Shown here: positions 1 through 9,900 of the stretch, in pieces | How the letters are laid out: each line of letters starts with the position of its first letter | How positions within the stretch are numbered: the stretch's first letter is position 1 | Assembly: GCF_003075045.1 (NCBI RefSeq) | Contig: NZ_QCZD01000004.1 | Location: forward strand, 186,001-250,000 | Direction: 5' to 3' | Source: Maribacter litoralis | GTDB taxonomy: Bacteria; Bacteroidota; Bacteroidia; Flavobacteriales; Flavobacteriaceae | Length of the DNA: 64,000 nt | Translations under genes and position numbers: made by a program | Notes under the pieces: generated by a model | The model's database searches: none | Told to the model about the DNA's origin: nothing | The model's input: the letters and a program-made list of their open reading frames with translations, nothing else

Positions 1-99
1 ATAAGTAATTGGCTCATATAAGTTTCTAGGCTCTTTTGTAATCTTCATTGAGTCTAAATACGTAATAAACTCATCTCGATATTCACTGATAGTGTGCAT
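1..99 (-). CDS. Polyprenyl (isoprenyl) diphosphate synthase, N-terminal fragment
   Basis: Only the first 33 codons are in the window; the gene runs off the left edge. The reverse strand starts ATG at 97-99 and reads MHTISEYRDEFITYLDSM, then TKEPRNLYEPITY. This matches the N-terminus typical of Bacteroidota trans-isoprenyl diphosphate synthases, where a KEPxxLYEPIxYIL segment precedes the GGKRxRP motif. That motif and the two Asp-rich metal sites lie outside, so chain length (geranylgeranyl or longer) cannot be judged. A TAnnTTTG -7 motif lies 17 bases upstream of the start codon. Confidence 0.72.
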   Translation of the reverse strand, partial: MHTISEYRDEFITYLDSMKITKEPRNLYEPITY

Positions 100-115
100 T
101 CTTAGCAATTTTATA

Positions 116-123
116 CAAAAATA
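116..123 (-). promoter_or_regulatory. -7 promoter motif for the polyprenyl synthase gene
   Basis: The reverse strand reads TATTTTTG, an exact match to the Bacteroidota -7 consensus TAnnTTTG, 16 bases before the ATG at 99. No TTG -33 element sits at the usual spacing. Confidence 0.45.
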
Positions 124-227
124 GAACAAATATGGCTGAATGAAGCCGCTTTTCAATTGAGAAGAAATAAAACTTTACCGGAGATTTATAACCGGAAAAA
201 AGAGATTATAGTATAAACCAATACGGC

Positions 228-1244
228 TTACAACGATGCTCTCTTAATAAGTCTTGAAGGCATGATCACCTTTGTGACACCATCACTTTTTAAATGTTGG
301 GCAGCTCTTTTTGCCATTTCATTAAAATCGGTGGAAATTGTAGTAATACCGCCAAAAACAATTTCCTTGGAAACGTTATCGTTTTGGGAAAGAATACCAA
401 TATCCTCACCAATTTTATATTTTTTCCTTACCGCATCCCTTAAAATTTGCCAAAGTATCGTATCGCCTAAAGCAAAATATAAATTACCCTTGTTAGCCGA
501 CCCTATGGTGTAGTTATTTTTAATGGCTCCATTGATAGCATACTCCGTTATGAACTTTTGAAATGCATTTTTAATAGAAATAGGGGAAAAATCACTCTCT
601 TCATTGAAGTATAATATAATCTTCTTGTACTTTTTAATTTCAGGTAGTAATCTTACTAAAGAGGTATAAATAACTTCTTCAAATTCTTGAGATATATAGG
701 AGTAGGATGCTCCTAAATCTAAATACCGGTCAACCAATAACAACTTTTTGGGCTCTATGCCTTTAAGCAATGATTCCACCTTTTCATTTTGTATGGGAGC
801 AATAACATACATTCCATATTTTCCATTAATATTAGAAATTATAGTTTCAAAAACGGTGAGATTATTATGATGAAAAAAAACATCGATCTGAAACCGCTTA
901 CCCATTTCTTTTCGAAAAGTTTTATAGAATTCTTCTTGATAACTTTGAAAGGCAAACAACAGCAATGCCATTCTTTTTGTAATATTCGTAGCCTGGCTAA
1001 TTACAAAATAACCCTTTAATTGTCTTGATTCTATTAAGCCTCTATTTTTAAGTTCTTCATAGGCTTTAAAGATGGTTTTTCTAGCATAACCAATCTCTTC
1101 AACCATAGTGTTTATAGAAGGTAATTGATCACCAACCGTTAAATTTCCATCTTCAATAGATTCAATTACTCCTTGAACTAATTGCTCATGTTTTGTAAGG
1201 TTATTATTGTGGGTTAGGTTTAGAATTTTACTAATAACCGGCAT
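228..1244 (-). CDS. GntR-family transcriptional regulator with sugar-binding-type sensor domain
   Basis: The 338-residue protein has a winged helix-turn-helix of GntR type at about residues 15-85 (QLPSINTMVEEIGYARKTI, then YEELKNRGLIESRQLKGYFV). The long C-terminal region (about 90-330) resembles the periplasmic-binding/LacI-type ligand domain found in AraR-like chimeric regulators rather than the FadR or UTRA domains. It is transcribed away from the SusC/SusD operon across a 462-base gap, so it is the obvious candidate regulator of that operon. The ligand is unknown. The start is the ATG at 1242-1244, with no better upstream choice. A perfect inverted repeat lies about 55 bases upstream of its start. 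Confidence 0.85.
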   Translation of the reverse strand: MPVISKILNLTHNNNLTKHEQLVQGVIESIEDGNLTVGDQLPSINTMVEEIGYARKTIFKAYEELKNRGLIESRQLKGYFVISQATNITKRMALLLFAFQSYQEEFYKTFRKEMGKRFQIDVFFHHNNLTVFETIISNINGKYGMYVIAPIQNEKVESLLKGIEPKKLLLVDRYLDLGASYSYISQEFEEVIYTSLVRLLPEIKKYKKIILYFNEESDFSPISIKNAFQKFITEYAINGAIKNNYTIGSANKGNLYFALGDTILWQILRDAVRKKYKIGEDIGILSQNDNVSKEIVFGGITTISTDFNEMAKRAAQHLKSDGVTKVIMPSRLIKRASL

Positions 1245-1299
1245 AAATTATAAATGAAATTTGCAGCCGTCAATATACAATTTAAAAGAATACTTCAAA

Positions 1300-1326
1300 A
1301 TTTCACTTCTTAATTTGAAGTGAAAT
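1300..1326. promoter_or_regulatory. Perfect inverted repeat upstream of the GntR regulator (candidate operator)
   Basis: Left arm atttcacttc (1300-1309) and right arm gaagtgaaat (1317-1326) are perfect reverse complements around a 7-base spacer. An overlapping second pair, acttcaaa (1292-1299) and tttgaagt (1314-1321), shares the CTTC/GAAG core. It lies between the regulator's start and its candidate -7 motif, a position suited to autoregulation. That use is inferred. Confidence 0.5.
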
Positions 1327-1344
1327 CCGTTTAATTTTTTAACA

Positions 1345-1352
1345 CAAAACTA
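1345..1352 (-). promoter_or_regulatory. -7 promoter motif for the GntR regulator
   Basis: The reverse strand reads TAGTTTTG, matching TAnnTTTG, about 100 bases before the regulator's start. No matching -33 TTG is seen, so this is tentative. Confidence 0.3.
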
Positions 1353-1554
1353 ACCGCCAAAAGATTTCAGCACCTATAAATTATTCCAACTAGGGATACT
1401 TAATTCATACATAAAAGTTAGTTCTCCTCACAAATAAAATATAGCAAAATCATTGTAATGTATCAGGTTTTATAGGAACTGATAAAAATATTCACAAAAG
1501 ACATAATATATTAATTTGATAAAAATTTAAGATTTAAATAACAATTTCAAAATT

Positions 1555-1624
1555 TATCATAGTATAATTTATTAAATTAACATTTTATTATATATTTGTT
1601 CACAGTAGCATAGTGTATCATAGT
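1555..1624. promoter_or_regulatory. Repeated TA(T/G)CATAGT motif around the susC promoter
   Basis: tatcatagt occurs at 1555-1563 and 1616-1624, and tagcatagt at 1606-1614. The last two are spaced 10 bases apart, one helical turn, and the set brackets the -7 motif at 1591-1598. This suits a binding site for the adjacent regulator, though the binding protein is inferred. Confidence 0.4.
1591..1598 (+). promoter_or_regulatory. -7 promoter motif for the SusC/SusD operon
   Basis: tatatttg matches TAnnTTTG exactly, about 110 bases before the susC start. No clear TTG lies at -33. Confidence 0.4.
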
Positions 1625-1706
1625 CTCTTCATCTCAAAATAGCTTCCAAAAGAGTCTATAATGCCTATGCTAACATATTTAACTAACAACTGTAAGAACT
1701 AACTTT

Positions 1707-4700
1707 ATGAATTATCAAACAGACTTTTCTAAGTTTTCCATGATTCGGAATCATGTAAGCTTAACGATGATTTTATTTTTTAGTGGATTTCTCTTTATGA
1801 ATCTCCACGCACAGACAACCGTTTCTGGAACTGTAACATCAGCTTCAGACAACATGCCGTTACCGGGCGTATCAGTCATAGATGCGAATAACCCAACAAC
1901 GGGAGTACAAGCGGATTTTGATGGAAACTTCACCATCACCGTAGATGATGGTAGTACAAGTTTACGATTCAGCTACATTGGTTTTAAAGCTGTGGTTGTT
2001 CCCGTAAACAACCAAAGCACCATCAATGTATCTCTTGAGGAAGACGTAGCCAATTTGGACGAAGTTGTAGTCGTTGGTTACGGTACTCAGAAAAAAGCGA
2101 CCGTAACAGGTGCGGTAACCGCAGTACAGGGTCCGGTTCTTGAAAGTTCGCCCGCCATTAGTGTGTCAAACTCTTTAGCTGGTAGATTACCCGGGGTAGT
2201 AATTGTTCAGACCAGTGGGGAGCCTGGTAATGACGAATCGAACATTAGTATTCGTGGAACCAATACCTTAGGAAACAACCAACCTTTGATTGTAATTGAC
2301 GGAATACCAGATAGAGATGGTGGTATAGGCCGTATTAACCCAGATGATATTGCCAATATATCTGTACTTAAAGATGCATCAGCTGCAATATACGGAGCTA
2401 GAGCGGCCAACGGAGCAATAATCGTTACTACCAAAACCGGTAAAGCCGGCAAAATGCAAATAAATTATAAGGCTGATTTTGGTATAACCAGACCTACAAG
2501 AGTACCAGAAATGGCAAGTGCGGTAGAGTATCAAACTATAATGAATGAATTAGCTATTTACAATAGTAATATTCCTTCAGCTCAATGGGGAGCGGCAAAT
2601 ACCGCTTTTCAAACTACAGGTAGCTATACCATACCGGGTAGTGACCCTGCTGAAACCGTAAACGCTGCATTTAGTCCAGAAACAATCAATAATCATAGAA
2701 CCAATGCTGATCCATGGTTATACCCAGATACAGATTGGTTCGGTGCAACTTTTCAAGACTGGGCAGAACAACAAAGACATAACCTATCTATAAGTGGTGG
2801 TAGTGAAGATTTAAAATATTATGCTTCTTTAGGTTATGCAGACCAAGGAGCTATTTACAAAAACTCTGCGAACAGATATCAACAATATAATTTTAGAATC
2901 AATACCGATGCTAGAATAAATGAATATCTGTCTACTAAGTTAAGTATGGCCTATAGAAAAGAAGATAGAACTTTCCCAACCGAAGGCGCAGGTGCTATTT
3001 TCAGAATGTTAATGAGAGGTAGACCTAACGAACCTGCAATATGGCCAAATGGCTTACCAGGACCTGATATTGAAAACGGACAGCAACCAGTGGTTGTTAC
3101 AACCAACGCTACAGGGTATGATAAACAACCAACAGATTACCTACAATTTACAGGTTCTTTGGATATTACCAACCCATGGGTAGAAGGTCTTAAACTGACA
3201 TTATTGGCAGGTGTTGACCAAAGTCAATTACGTAGAAAACTATGGCAAACACCTTGGACACTTTATTCTCTTGATCGTGCAAATTATATAGCTACTGGTG
3301 TTCCAGAACTTACAGGATCTATACGTTCTAATTTTACAGATGCAAGATTATTACAAGAATCTAACAACGTACTAAACACTAACCTTACCGGTTTATTAAG
3401 TTATGATAAAACTATTGGTGACGACCACACCATTAACTTATTGGCCGGTGTTACCCGTGAAAACTTCCAAGGAGAATTTTTCTCTGCATTTCGAAGAAAT
3501 TTCCTTTCTACCGCTGTTGACCAATTAGGTGTCGGTGGTGAAATTGCACAGGAAACGGATGGTTACGGTTACAATAGAACCCGTTTAGGCTACTATGGTC
3601 GTGCGCAGTACAATTACAAAGAAAAATACTTAGCAGAATTTATTTGGAGATATGATGGATCTTACATCTTCCCAGGTAATGATCGTTTCGGATTCTTCCC
3701 TGGTTTATTGGTTGGTTGGAACATTAACAATGAAGATTGGTTCAATGTTGACTCGATCAGCTATTTAAAATTAAGAGGTTCTTACGGTGAAATGGGTAAT
3801 GATCAAGTTTCTTTTGACACTAATGGTGATGGAGAAATTACAGATGATGAATTACAAGAATATGCGTACCAATCTATCTATGAGTTTGGTCAATATCCAA
3901 TTAATGGACAAGTGCAAACTACCTTATTTGAAAACCTCTTGGCCAACCCTAGTTTTACTTGGGAACGTGCTAAAAACTTTAACGTTGGTTTAGATGGTAT
4001 TGTACTTGATGGCAAGTTAAGTTTCACTTTAGAATATTTCTTGAACAAGCGTGATCAGATTCTTATTCAGAAAACTGGTTCTACTCCGGGATCCTCAGGT
4101 ATTTCTGAATTATTACCTCCTGTTAATGCAGGTAAAGTAAATAACGAAGGTTTTGAATTTGCCTTGAATTACTTTGGCGGTAGTGTAGACGGCTTCAAAT
4201 GGGATGTTGGCATAAACGGTGGTTACGCGCAGAATACGGTAGAATTTTTAGATGAAATACCAGGTGCACCTAGCTATCAATTACAAGAAGGAAAGCCTAT
4301 TGGTTCTTACTTAGTATATGAATCAGATGGTGTGTTTATCGATCAAGCTGCCATAGATGCCAATCAGTTAGACTATAGTGCCGTTAAACCTGTATTAGAG
4401 CCGGGCGACATGAAATTTAAAGATGTTAATGGCGATGGCGCTATCAATGACTTAGATCAAGTAAGACTTAAAAATAGTATTAATCCTAATTTCAACTATG
4501 GTGTTACGTTCAATGCTTCATATAAGAATTTTGATCTTTCTGTATTATTACAAGGAGCTACAGGGGCTAAGTTATTTATTCAAACAGAATCTGGTGATAT
4601 CGGAAACTACTTAAAGTACAGCTTTGACAACAGATGGAGTCCAGACAACCCAAGTAGCGAACACCCAAGACTTGCGAGTCGAGGAGACACCTATTATACT

Positions 4701-4958
4701 GGTGGAGATTATGGCAATAACACCTATAATTTGTTCAGTAAAGATTACTTAAGACTTAAAAATGTTCAGTTGGCCTACAATTTCCCTTCAGAAATGATTG
4801 AGCAATTTGGTCTATCTAAATTTAAGATATATATGAGCGGTCTAAACTTGGCAACATGGGCGGCACAAGATATATATGATCCTGAATCGACTAGTAATGA
4901 TGGTCAGTTTTATCCGCAACAGACTATTATTAACACAGGTTTTAGTTTAACATTTTAA
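1707..4958 (+). CDS. SusC/RagA-family TonB-dependent outer-membrane transporter
   Basis: The 1083-residue protein is the usual size for SusC. An N-terminal signal ends near HAQ (residue 36). A carboxypeptidase-regulatory-like beta-sandwich (about 38-112, with PLPGVSV and DFDGNFTI) is followed by the SusC signature and plug (LDEVVVVGYGTQKKATVTGAV; SIRGTNTLGNNQPLIVIDG; LKDASAAIYGARAANGAIIVTTK), then a beta-barrel ending in a C-terminal Phe. The family moves ligands through the outer membrane with energy from TonB, with SusD as lid. An in-frame ATG at 1740 would give a shorter, more conventional signal peptide and could be the true start. The gene is first in an operon with SusD 9 bases downstream. 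Substrate is unknown; no glycoside hydrolase is nearby. Confidence 0.96.
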   Translation: MNYQTDFSKFSMIRNHVSLTMILFFSGFLFMNLHAQTTVSGTVTSASDNMPLPGVSVIDANNPTTGVQADFDGNFTITVDDGSTSLRFSYIGFKAVVVPVNNQSTINVSLEEDVANLDEVVVVGYGTQKKATVTGAVTAVQGPVLESSPAISVSNSLAGRLPGVVIVQTSGEPGNDESNISIRGTNTLGNNQPLIVIDGIPDRDGGIGRINPDDIANISVLKDASAAIYGARAANGAIIVTTKTGKAGKMQINYKADFGITRPTRVPEMASAVEYQTIMNELAIYNSNIPSAQWGAANTAFQTTGSYTIPGSDPAETVNAAFSPETINNHRTNADPWLYPDTDWFGATFQDWAEQQRHNLSISGGSEDLKYYASLGYADQGAIYKNSANRYQQYNFRINTDARINEYLSTKLSMAYRKEDRTFPTEGAGAIFRMLMRGRPNEPAIWPNGLPGPDIENGQQPVVVTTNATGYDKQPTDYLQFTGSLDITNPWVEGLKLTLLAGVDQSQLRRKLWQTPWTLYSLDRANYIATGVPELTGSIRSNFTDARLLQESNNVLNTNLTGLLSYDKTIGDDHTINLLAGVTRENFQGEFFSAFRRNFLSTAVDQLGVGGEIAQETDGYGYNRTRLGYYGRAQYNYKEKYLAEFIWRYDGSYIFPGNDRFGFFPGLLVGWNINNEDWFNVDSISYLKLRGSYGEMGNDQVSFDTNGDGEITDDELQEYAYQSIYEFGQYPINGQVQTTLFENLLANPSFTWERAKNFNVGLDGIVLDGKLSFTLEYFLNKRDQILIQKTGSTPGSSGISELLPPVNAGKVNNEGFEFALNYFGGSVDGFKWDVGINGGYAQNTVEFLDEIPGAPSYQLQEGKPIGSYLVYESDGVFIDQAAIDANQLDYSAVKPVLEPGDMKFKDVNGDGAINDLDQVRLKNSINPNFNYGVTFNASYKNFDLSVLLQGATGAKLFIQTESGDIGNYLKYSFDNRWSPDNPSSEHPRLASRGDTYYTGGDYGNNTYNLFSKDYLRLKNVQLAYNFPSEMIEQFGLSKFKIYMSGLNLATWAAQDIYDPESTSNDGQFYPQQTIINTGFSLTF

Positions 4959-4967
4959 AAAAAAATC

Positions 4968-6845
4968 ATGAAAAAAGGAAAATTAGTACTCTTAGGCTTA
5001 CTAGCGCTAGCGTTAGTACCTATTTCGTGTAATGAAGATTTTTTAGAAACGCAACCATTAGATTCTATTTCGGCAGATGCCACTTGGTCAGATGGTACGT
5101 TAGCACAAGCTTTTGTATTTAATGTATACGCATCTCTTGGCTATGGAGGGTTTGAGGAAGAAGGCTTGGCTTCATTAACAGACGAAGCAATGTTTACACA
5201 CTCCGGTAGAGGAGTAAATGTTATCACAGAAGGTTCACTTTCACCATCAGGTACAGGAAATGTGAATATCATTCCACAATGGAACGAGCTATATTCAGCT
5301 ATACGTAAAGCGAATATTGCCATACAAGAATTACCTAATTCAACTTTCGATGACCAAACGTTAAAAGACAGGTTATTGGGTGAAGCTCATTTTCTAAGAG
5401 CATATTATTACCATCAACTAATGCGTTATTACGGTGGCGCACCACTAGTTGATGTAGCATACGGCTTAGACGACGATTATTCAATTGCAAGAGGCACTTA
5501 TGCTGAAAATGTAGATTTTGTAATTAGCGACCTTGAACAAGCTATATCTCTTCTAGACGGTAAAGAAGTTACTCCTGGTAGAGCATCGATGTTAAGCGCT
5601 ATGGGGTTAAAATCTAGAGTTTTAACATATGCCGCAAGTGATTTACGCGACGGTCCTACTGCCAGCGCTAAATCAGCTACATTGAGCGGGTATTCAAATT
5701 TAGAATTAGTGGCTTACACTTCTGGGGACAGAGATGCAAGATGGACTGCCGCCAAAACTGCTGCCAAGGCGGTTTTAGATGCAACCACTGGTTATAAATT
5801 AGATTTGACAGAGCCAGCAAGTGCAGAAGAAGCTACACAGACATATATCTCTATTGCTATGGGAGGTGGAAGTGCTGTAGGCGATGCTGCCGCAAGATCC
5901 GAACTTTTATTTGAAAGAACGCATTCAGCATTATTTACCGAAGAAAGTAATTGGCCATTAGGTGGTATTCACCAAGGGATCAACAACGGTCCCAACGGTT
6001 ACCATAACTGGGCGGGTAATACACCTATTCAACAATTGGTAGACGACTATCAAATGATGGACGGTTCTGATTTCGACTGGAGCAATGAAGAACACGCGTC
6101 TGCACCATACGAAAATAGAGACCCAAGACTGGCAGCCACTATCCTTTATGATGGTGCCCCATGGAAACCTAGACCAGACGATGTAGCGTCAATTGACCCA
6201 TATGATGAAATACAAACTGGTACCTATGCTGATGGTAGCGGAGGTATTATACCTGGTGTAGATATGCGAGATTCGCCAATTGAAAACTGGAACGGAAGTA
6301 GAACTGGGTATTATGTACGCAAGTTTATCGATCCAGACCCAGCATTGGTCGACAATCAATCAAGTGCACAAGTGGTTCCTTGGCCGTTTATTCGATATAC
6401 CGAAATCGTATTGAATTATGTAGAAGCTTCTATTGCCCTAGGTGATGAAGGCGAGGCAAGAAATTGGCTGAACAAAATTCGTTTTAGAGCAGGTATGCCG
6501 GCAATTACCTCATCAGGCACAGCGCTTTTAGAAGATTATATCAATGAAAGAAGAGTTGAATTGGCATATGAAGAACACAGATACCATGATGCAAGAAGAT
6601 GGATGATCGCTGATCAAACTTTGGGCAGGGGCATTAAGGTTATGAAAGTAACAGCAACCCTTAAAGCCGGTGCAACACCAAGAACTCCTTATCAGTATGA
6701 CACATCTGTATATGATTACACCTATACCGTTGTAGACAATAATGATAATGAAACCAGAACTTGGGACGACAAGATGTATTTCATGCCTATTAGTAGAGAT
6801 GAGATCAATAGAAATAACCTTTTGATTCAGAATCCAGGTTATTAG
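4968..6845 (+). CDS. SusD/RagB-family outer-membrane lipoprotein
   Basis: The 625-residue product starts with a lipoprotein signal whose lipobox PISC places the lipidated Cys at residue 21. It is followed by NEDFLETQPLDS, the characteristic SusD mature N-terminus. The middle carries the TPR-like helical region (LRAYYYHQLMRYYGGAPLV), and the C-terminus has the family's EHRYHDARRW and FMPISRDEINRN features. It caps the SusC barrel at the cell surface and binds the imported ligand. It lies 9 bases after SusC and is followed by a strong hairpin, so SusCD may be expressed more strongly than the downstream genes. Confidence 0.96.
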   Translation: MKKGKLVLLGLLALALVPISCNEDFLETQPLDSISADATWSDGTLAQAFVFNVYASLGYGGFEEEGLASLTDEAMFTHSGRGVNVITEGSLSPSGTGNVNIIPQWNELYSAIRKANIAIQELPNSTFDDQTLKDRLLGEAHFLRAYYYHQLMRYYGGAPLVDVAYGLDDDYSIARGTYAENVDFVISDLEQAISLLDGKEVTPGRASMLSAMGLKSRVLTYAASDLRDGPTASAKSATLSGYSNLELVAYTSGDRDARWTAAKTAAKAVLDATTGYKLDLTEPASAEEATQTYISIAMGGGSAVGDAAARSELLFERTHSALFTEESNWPLGGIHQGINNGPNGYHNWAGNTPIQQLVDDYQMMDGSDFDWSNEEHASAPYENRDPRLAATILYDGAPWKPRPDDVASIDPYDEIQTGTYADGSGGIIPGVDMRDSPIENWNGSRTGYYVRKFIDPDPALVDNQSSAQVVPWPFIRYTEIVLNYVEASIALGDEGEARNWLNKIRFRAGMPAITSSGTALLEDYINERRVELAYEEHRYHDARRWMIADQTLGRGIKVMKVTATLKAGATPRTPYQYDTSVYDYTYTVVDNNDNETRTWDDKMYFMPISRDEINRNNLLIQNPGY

Positions 6846-6868
6846 TTTAGTTTAAATTGAGTTAAATT

Positions 6869-6905
6869 AAAGATCTATTCCTTTTTGGAATAGATCTTTT
6901 ACTTT
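6869..6905 (+). terminator. Hairpin terminator/attenuator between susD and the FG-GAP gene
   Basis: A perfect 13-bp stem (6869-6881 with 6887-6899) with a 5-base T loop is followed by a short T-rich run. It ends 8 bases before the next start codon, so it could give partial termination inside the operon. Confidence 0.7.
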
Positions 6906-6912
6906 TAAACAA

Positions 6913-9900
6913 ATGACAAAAAATCTAATCTTCTATATTCTTATAATTTTCTTATTACATCAAAGCTGTACAGAGAAAGTTAAAAAAGATGAAACCTCTT
7001 CAACAATTAACAAGATTGAAGAACCCTCCCTATTCACTCTTTTATCCGAAGATGAAACGAAAGTAACTTTTCAAAACACCTTAAAAGAAGGTTTAAATGC
7101 CAATGTATTGGTATACGAATACCTATATAATGGCGGTGGTGTCGCCACAGGAGATTTTAATAATAATGGTTTACAAGATTTGTATTTCACTTCTAACATG
7201 GGTGAAAATAAATTTTATTTAAATGAAGGTAATTTATCATTTAAAGATGTTACATCAATTTCTAAAGTTTCGGGCAGACCAGGTCCTTGGAAAACCGGTA
7301 TTACATCTGCCGATGTTAATGGTGATGGAAAATTGGATCTATACTTATGTTATTCTGGAGCGTTGCCAGATGTAAAGCGTAAAAATCAACTTTTTATAAA
7401 TCAAGGTAACGACACCAATAACATACCCATTTTCAAAGAACAAGCGGAAGAATATGGTCTAGCTAGTGCTGCATTTAGCAATCAAGGCTATTTTTTCGAT
7501 TACGATAAAGATGGCGATTTAGATATGCTATTACTAAATCATAACCCAAAATCTTTACCTGTTTTAAACGAAATGAGCACAAAAAAGTTTTTAAAGAAAG
7601 ACGATCCATTACAAGGCATACGCCTTTTTGAACAAACAAATAACAGGTTTGTCGACGTTACCGAAAAAGCGGGTATTAGTGGGTCTGCACTCACTTACGG
7701 CTTGGGCATTGGTATAAGTGATATTAATAATGACGGGTGGCAAGATTTTTACGTATCTAATGATTACACCGTACCCGACTACCTGTATATCAATAACAAA
7801 AATGGCACATTTACAGACCAACTGGGTGATCAAATGGGGCATACAAGTCATTTTTCCATGGGCAATAATGTAGCCGATATTAATAATGATGGATTACAGG
7901 ATATTTTCACTTTAGATATGCTCCCTAAGGATAATAAGCGTCAAAAGTTATTATTATCCCCTGATAATTATGAAAAATTCGATTTAAACATTAGAAGTGG
8001 ATTTCACCATCAATACATGCGTAACATGTTACAATTGAATAATGGTGATAATAGCTTCAGTGAAATTGGACAACTTTCTGGCATATCCAATACCGATTGG
8101 AGTTGGGCTCCACTATTTGCAGATTTCGATAACGATGGTTTTAAGGATCTATTCATTACCAACGGATATTTTAGGGACTACACCAATTTAGATTTCATAA
8201 ATTACATGGACAGTTACGTAAAATCTAAAGGTAGACTACAACGACAAGATGTATTGGAACTCATTAAAGAAATGCCAGCTTCTAACCTAACAAATTTTTA
8301 TTATTCCAATAAAGATGGCGTCAATTTTACGGATCAGACCATAGAAGCAGGTACAAATCAGCCTGCCAATAGTAACGGTGCCGTTTATACAGATTTAGAT
8401 AACGATGGCGATTTAGACTTAGTGATCAACAATATTAATAAGCCCGCCTTTATTTATAGGAACGATACACCTAAAGACACCGACAACTTTATAAATATTC
8501 AATTAAATGGTAATAACAAAAACACAAAAGGTATAGGTACAAAGGTTAGTATTTTTACCAATGGAAAAACACAGGTAGTAGAGCAAATGCCCACCAGAGG
8601 TTATCTCTCTACCGTATCTTCAGTTCTACATTTTGGGTTGGCAAACGCAACTACTATAGATTCTTTAGTGGTAGTATGGAATTCTGGAAAAACCGAAACT
8701 ATTAAAGACCTTTCAACAAACCAATTGATTGTATTGGATGAGGACAATGCCAATACAAATGTTAAGTCTCATAAAAGAGCAAAGCCTTTATTTTCACCTG
8801 CCTCTAACGCTATAGATTTTGTACACCAGCCTTCAACAGTTAATGACTTTAAAAGACAGTCGCTTTTACTAAAGCAGCTATCGCATACCGGACCACCAAT
8901 TGCTAGTGCAGATTTAAATAAAGACGGATTAGAAGATGTTATTATCGGCGGTGGAGTTGACCAACCAACTTCTATATATCTTCAAAATACCAGAGGTAAT
9001 TTTAAACAAAAATTGAATACAGATTTTGAGAAAGACAAAGCATATTATGATGCCGATATTGCAGTGCTTGATGTAAATAATGATGGTTATTTAGATATTT
9101 ATGTAGGCAGTGGCGGCTACCATCACTTGACCGCCAATGATCCTCTCTTGCAAGACAGACTTTATTTGGGCGACGGCCAAGGAGGTTTTTTGAAAATGAA
9201 AAAATCCTTACCAAAAATATCCACAAGTACCGGCTCAGTTACATTCTCAGATATAAACAATGACTCATTTCCAGATATTTTTGTTGGAGGATATATTACT
9301 CCGGGTCGTTTTCCCGAAATACCTAGAAGTTACATTCTCATTAATGATGGAAAGGGAAATTTTTCGGATAAAACGGATGTAATTCAGCCAAGTTTAAAAA
9401 ATATAGGCATGGTTACAGACTCCCAATGGGTAGATATAGATGGTGACCAAAAAGAGGATTTAATTGTAGTTGGCGAATGGATGCCTATTAGTATATACTT
9501 GAACAAAAATGGAAAGTTGACCCCTGCAACAGATCAGTTTTTTGAAAAACCTCACTCTGGATTATGGACAAGCCTTCAGGTTACAGACCTTAATAACGAT
9601 GGTAAACCCGATATAATTGCTGGAAATATTGGCACAAACACACAATTTAAAATTAGTACCGAAACTCCGGCAGAATTGTACTACTCTGACTTTGACAACA
9701 ACGGTTCAGTAGATCCTATTCTCAATTTCTACATCGATGGCATTAGCTATCCTTATGTTACAAGAGATGAACTACTTGGGCAACTTGCCAGTAAAAGGCA
9801 GGTTTTCAATAGTTATGAGAAATATGCCGATGCACGTTTAACAGATATATTTAATGAAACCGATTTGAAAAAAGCGAAAAAATTAACTGTTCATCATCAA

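Larger units (their letters stand above)
1245..1706. other. Divergent regulatory region between the GntR regulator and susC
   Basis: The 462-base gap holds no credible gene. It is very AT-rich. It contains a 10-bp inverted repeat near the regulator, a reverse-strand TAnnTTTG motif, a forward TAnnTTTG motif at 1591-1598 and three copies of a TA(T/G)CATAGT motif. The susC leader downstream of the forward -7 motif would be about 100 bases long. Confidence 0.6.

Noticed and set aside
789..1019. Plus-strand frame inside the GntR regulator gene
   Set aside because: It is antisense to a convincing regulator and its product has no signal or domain.
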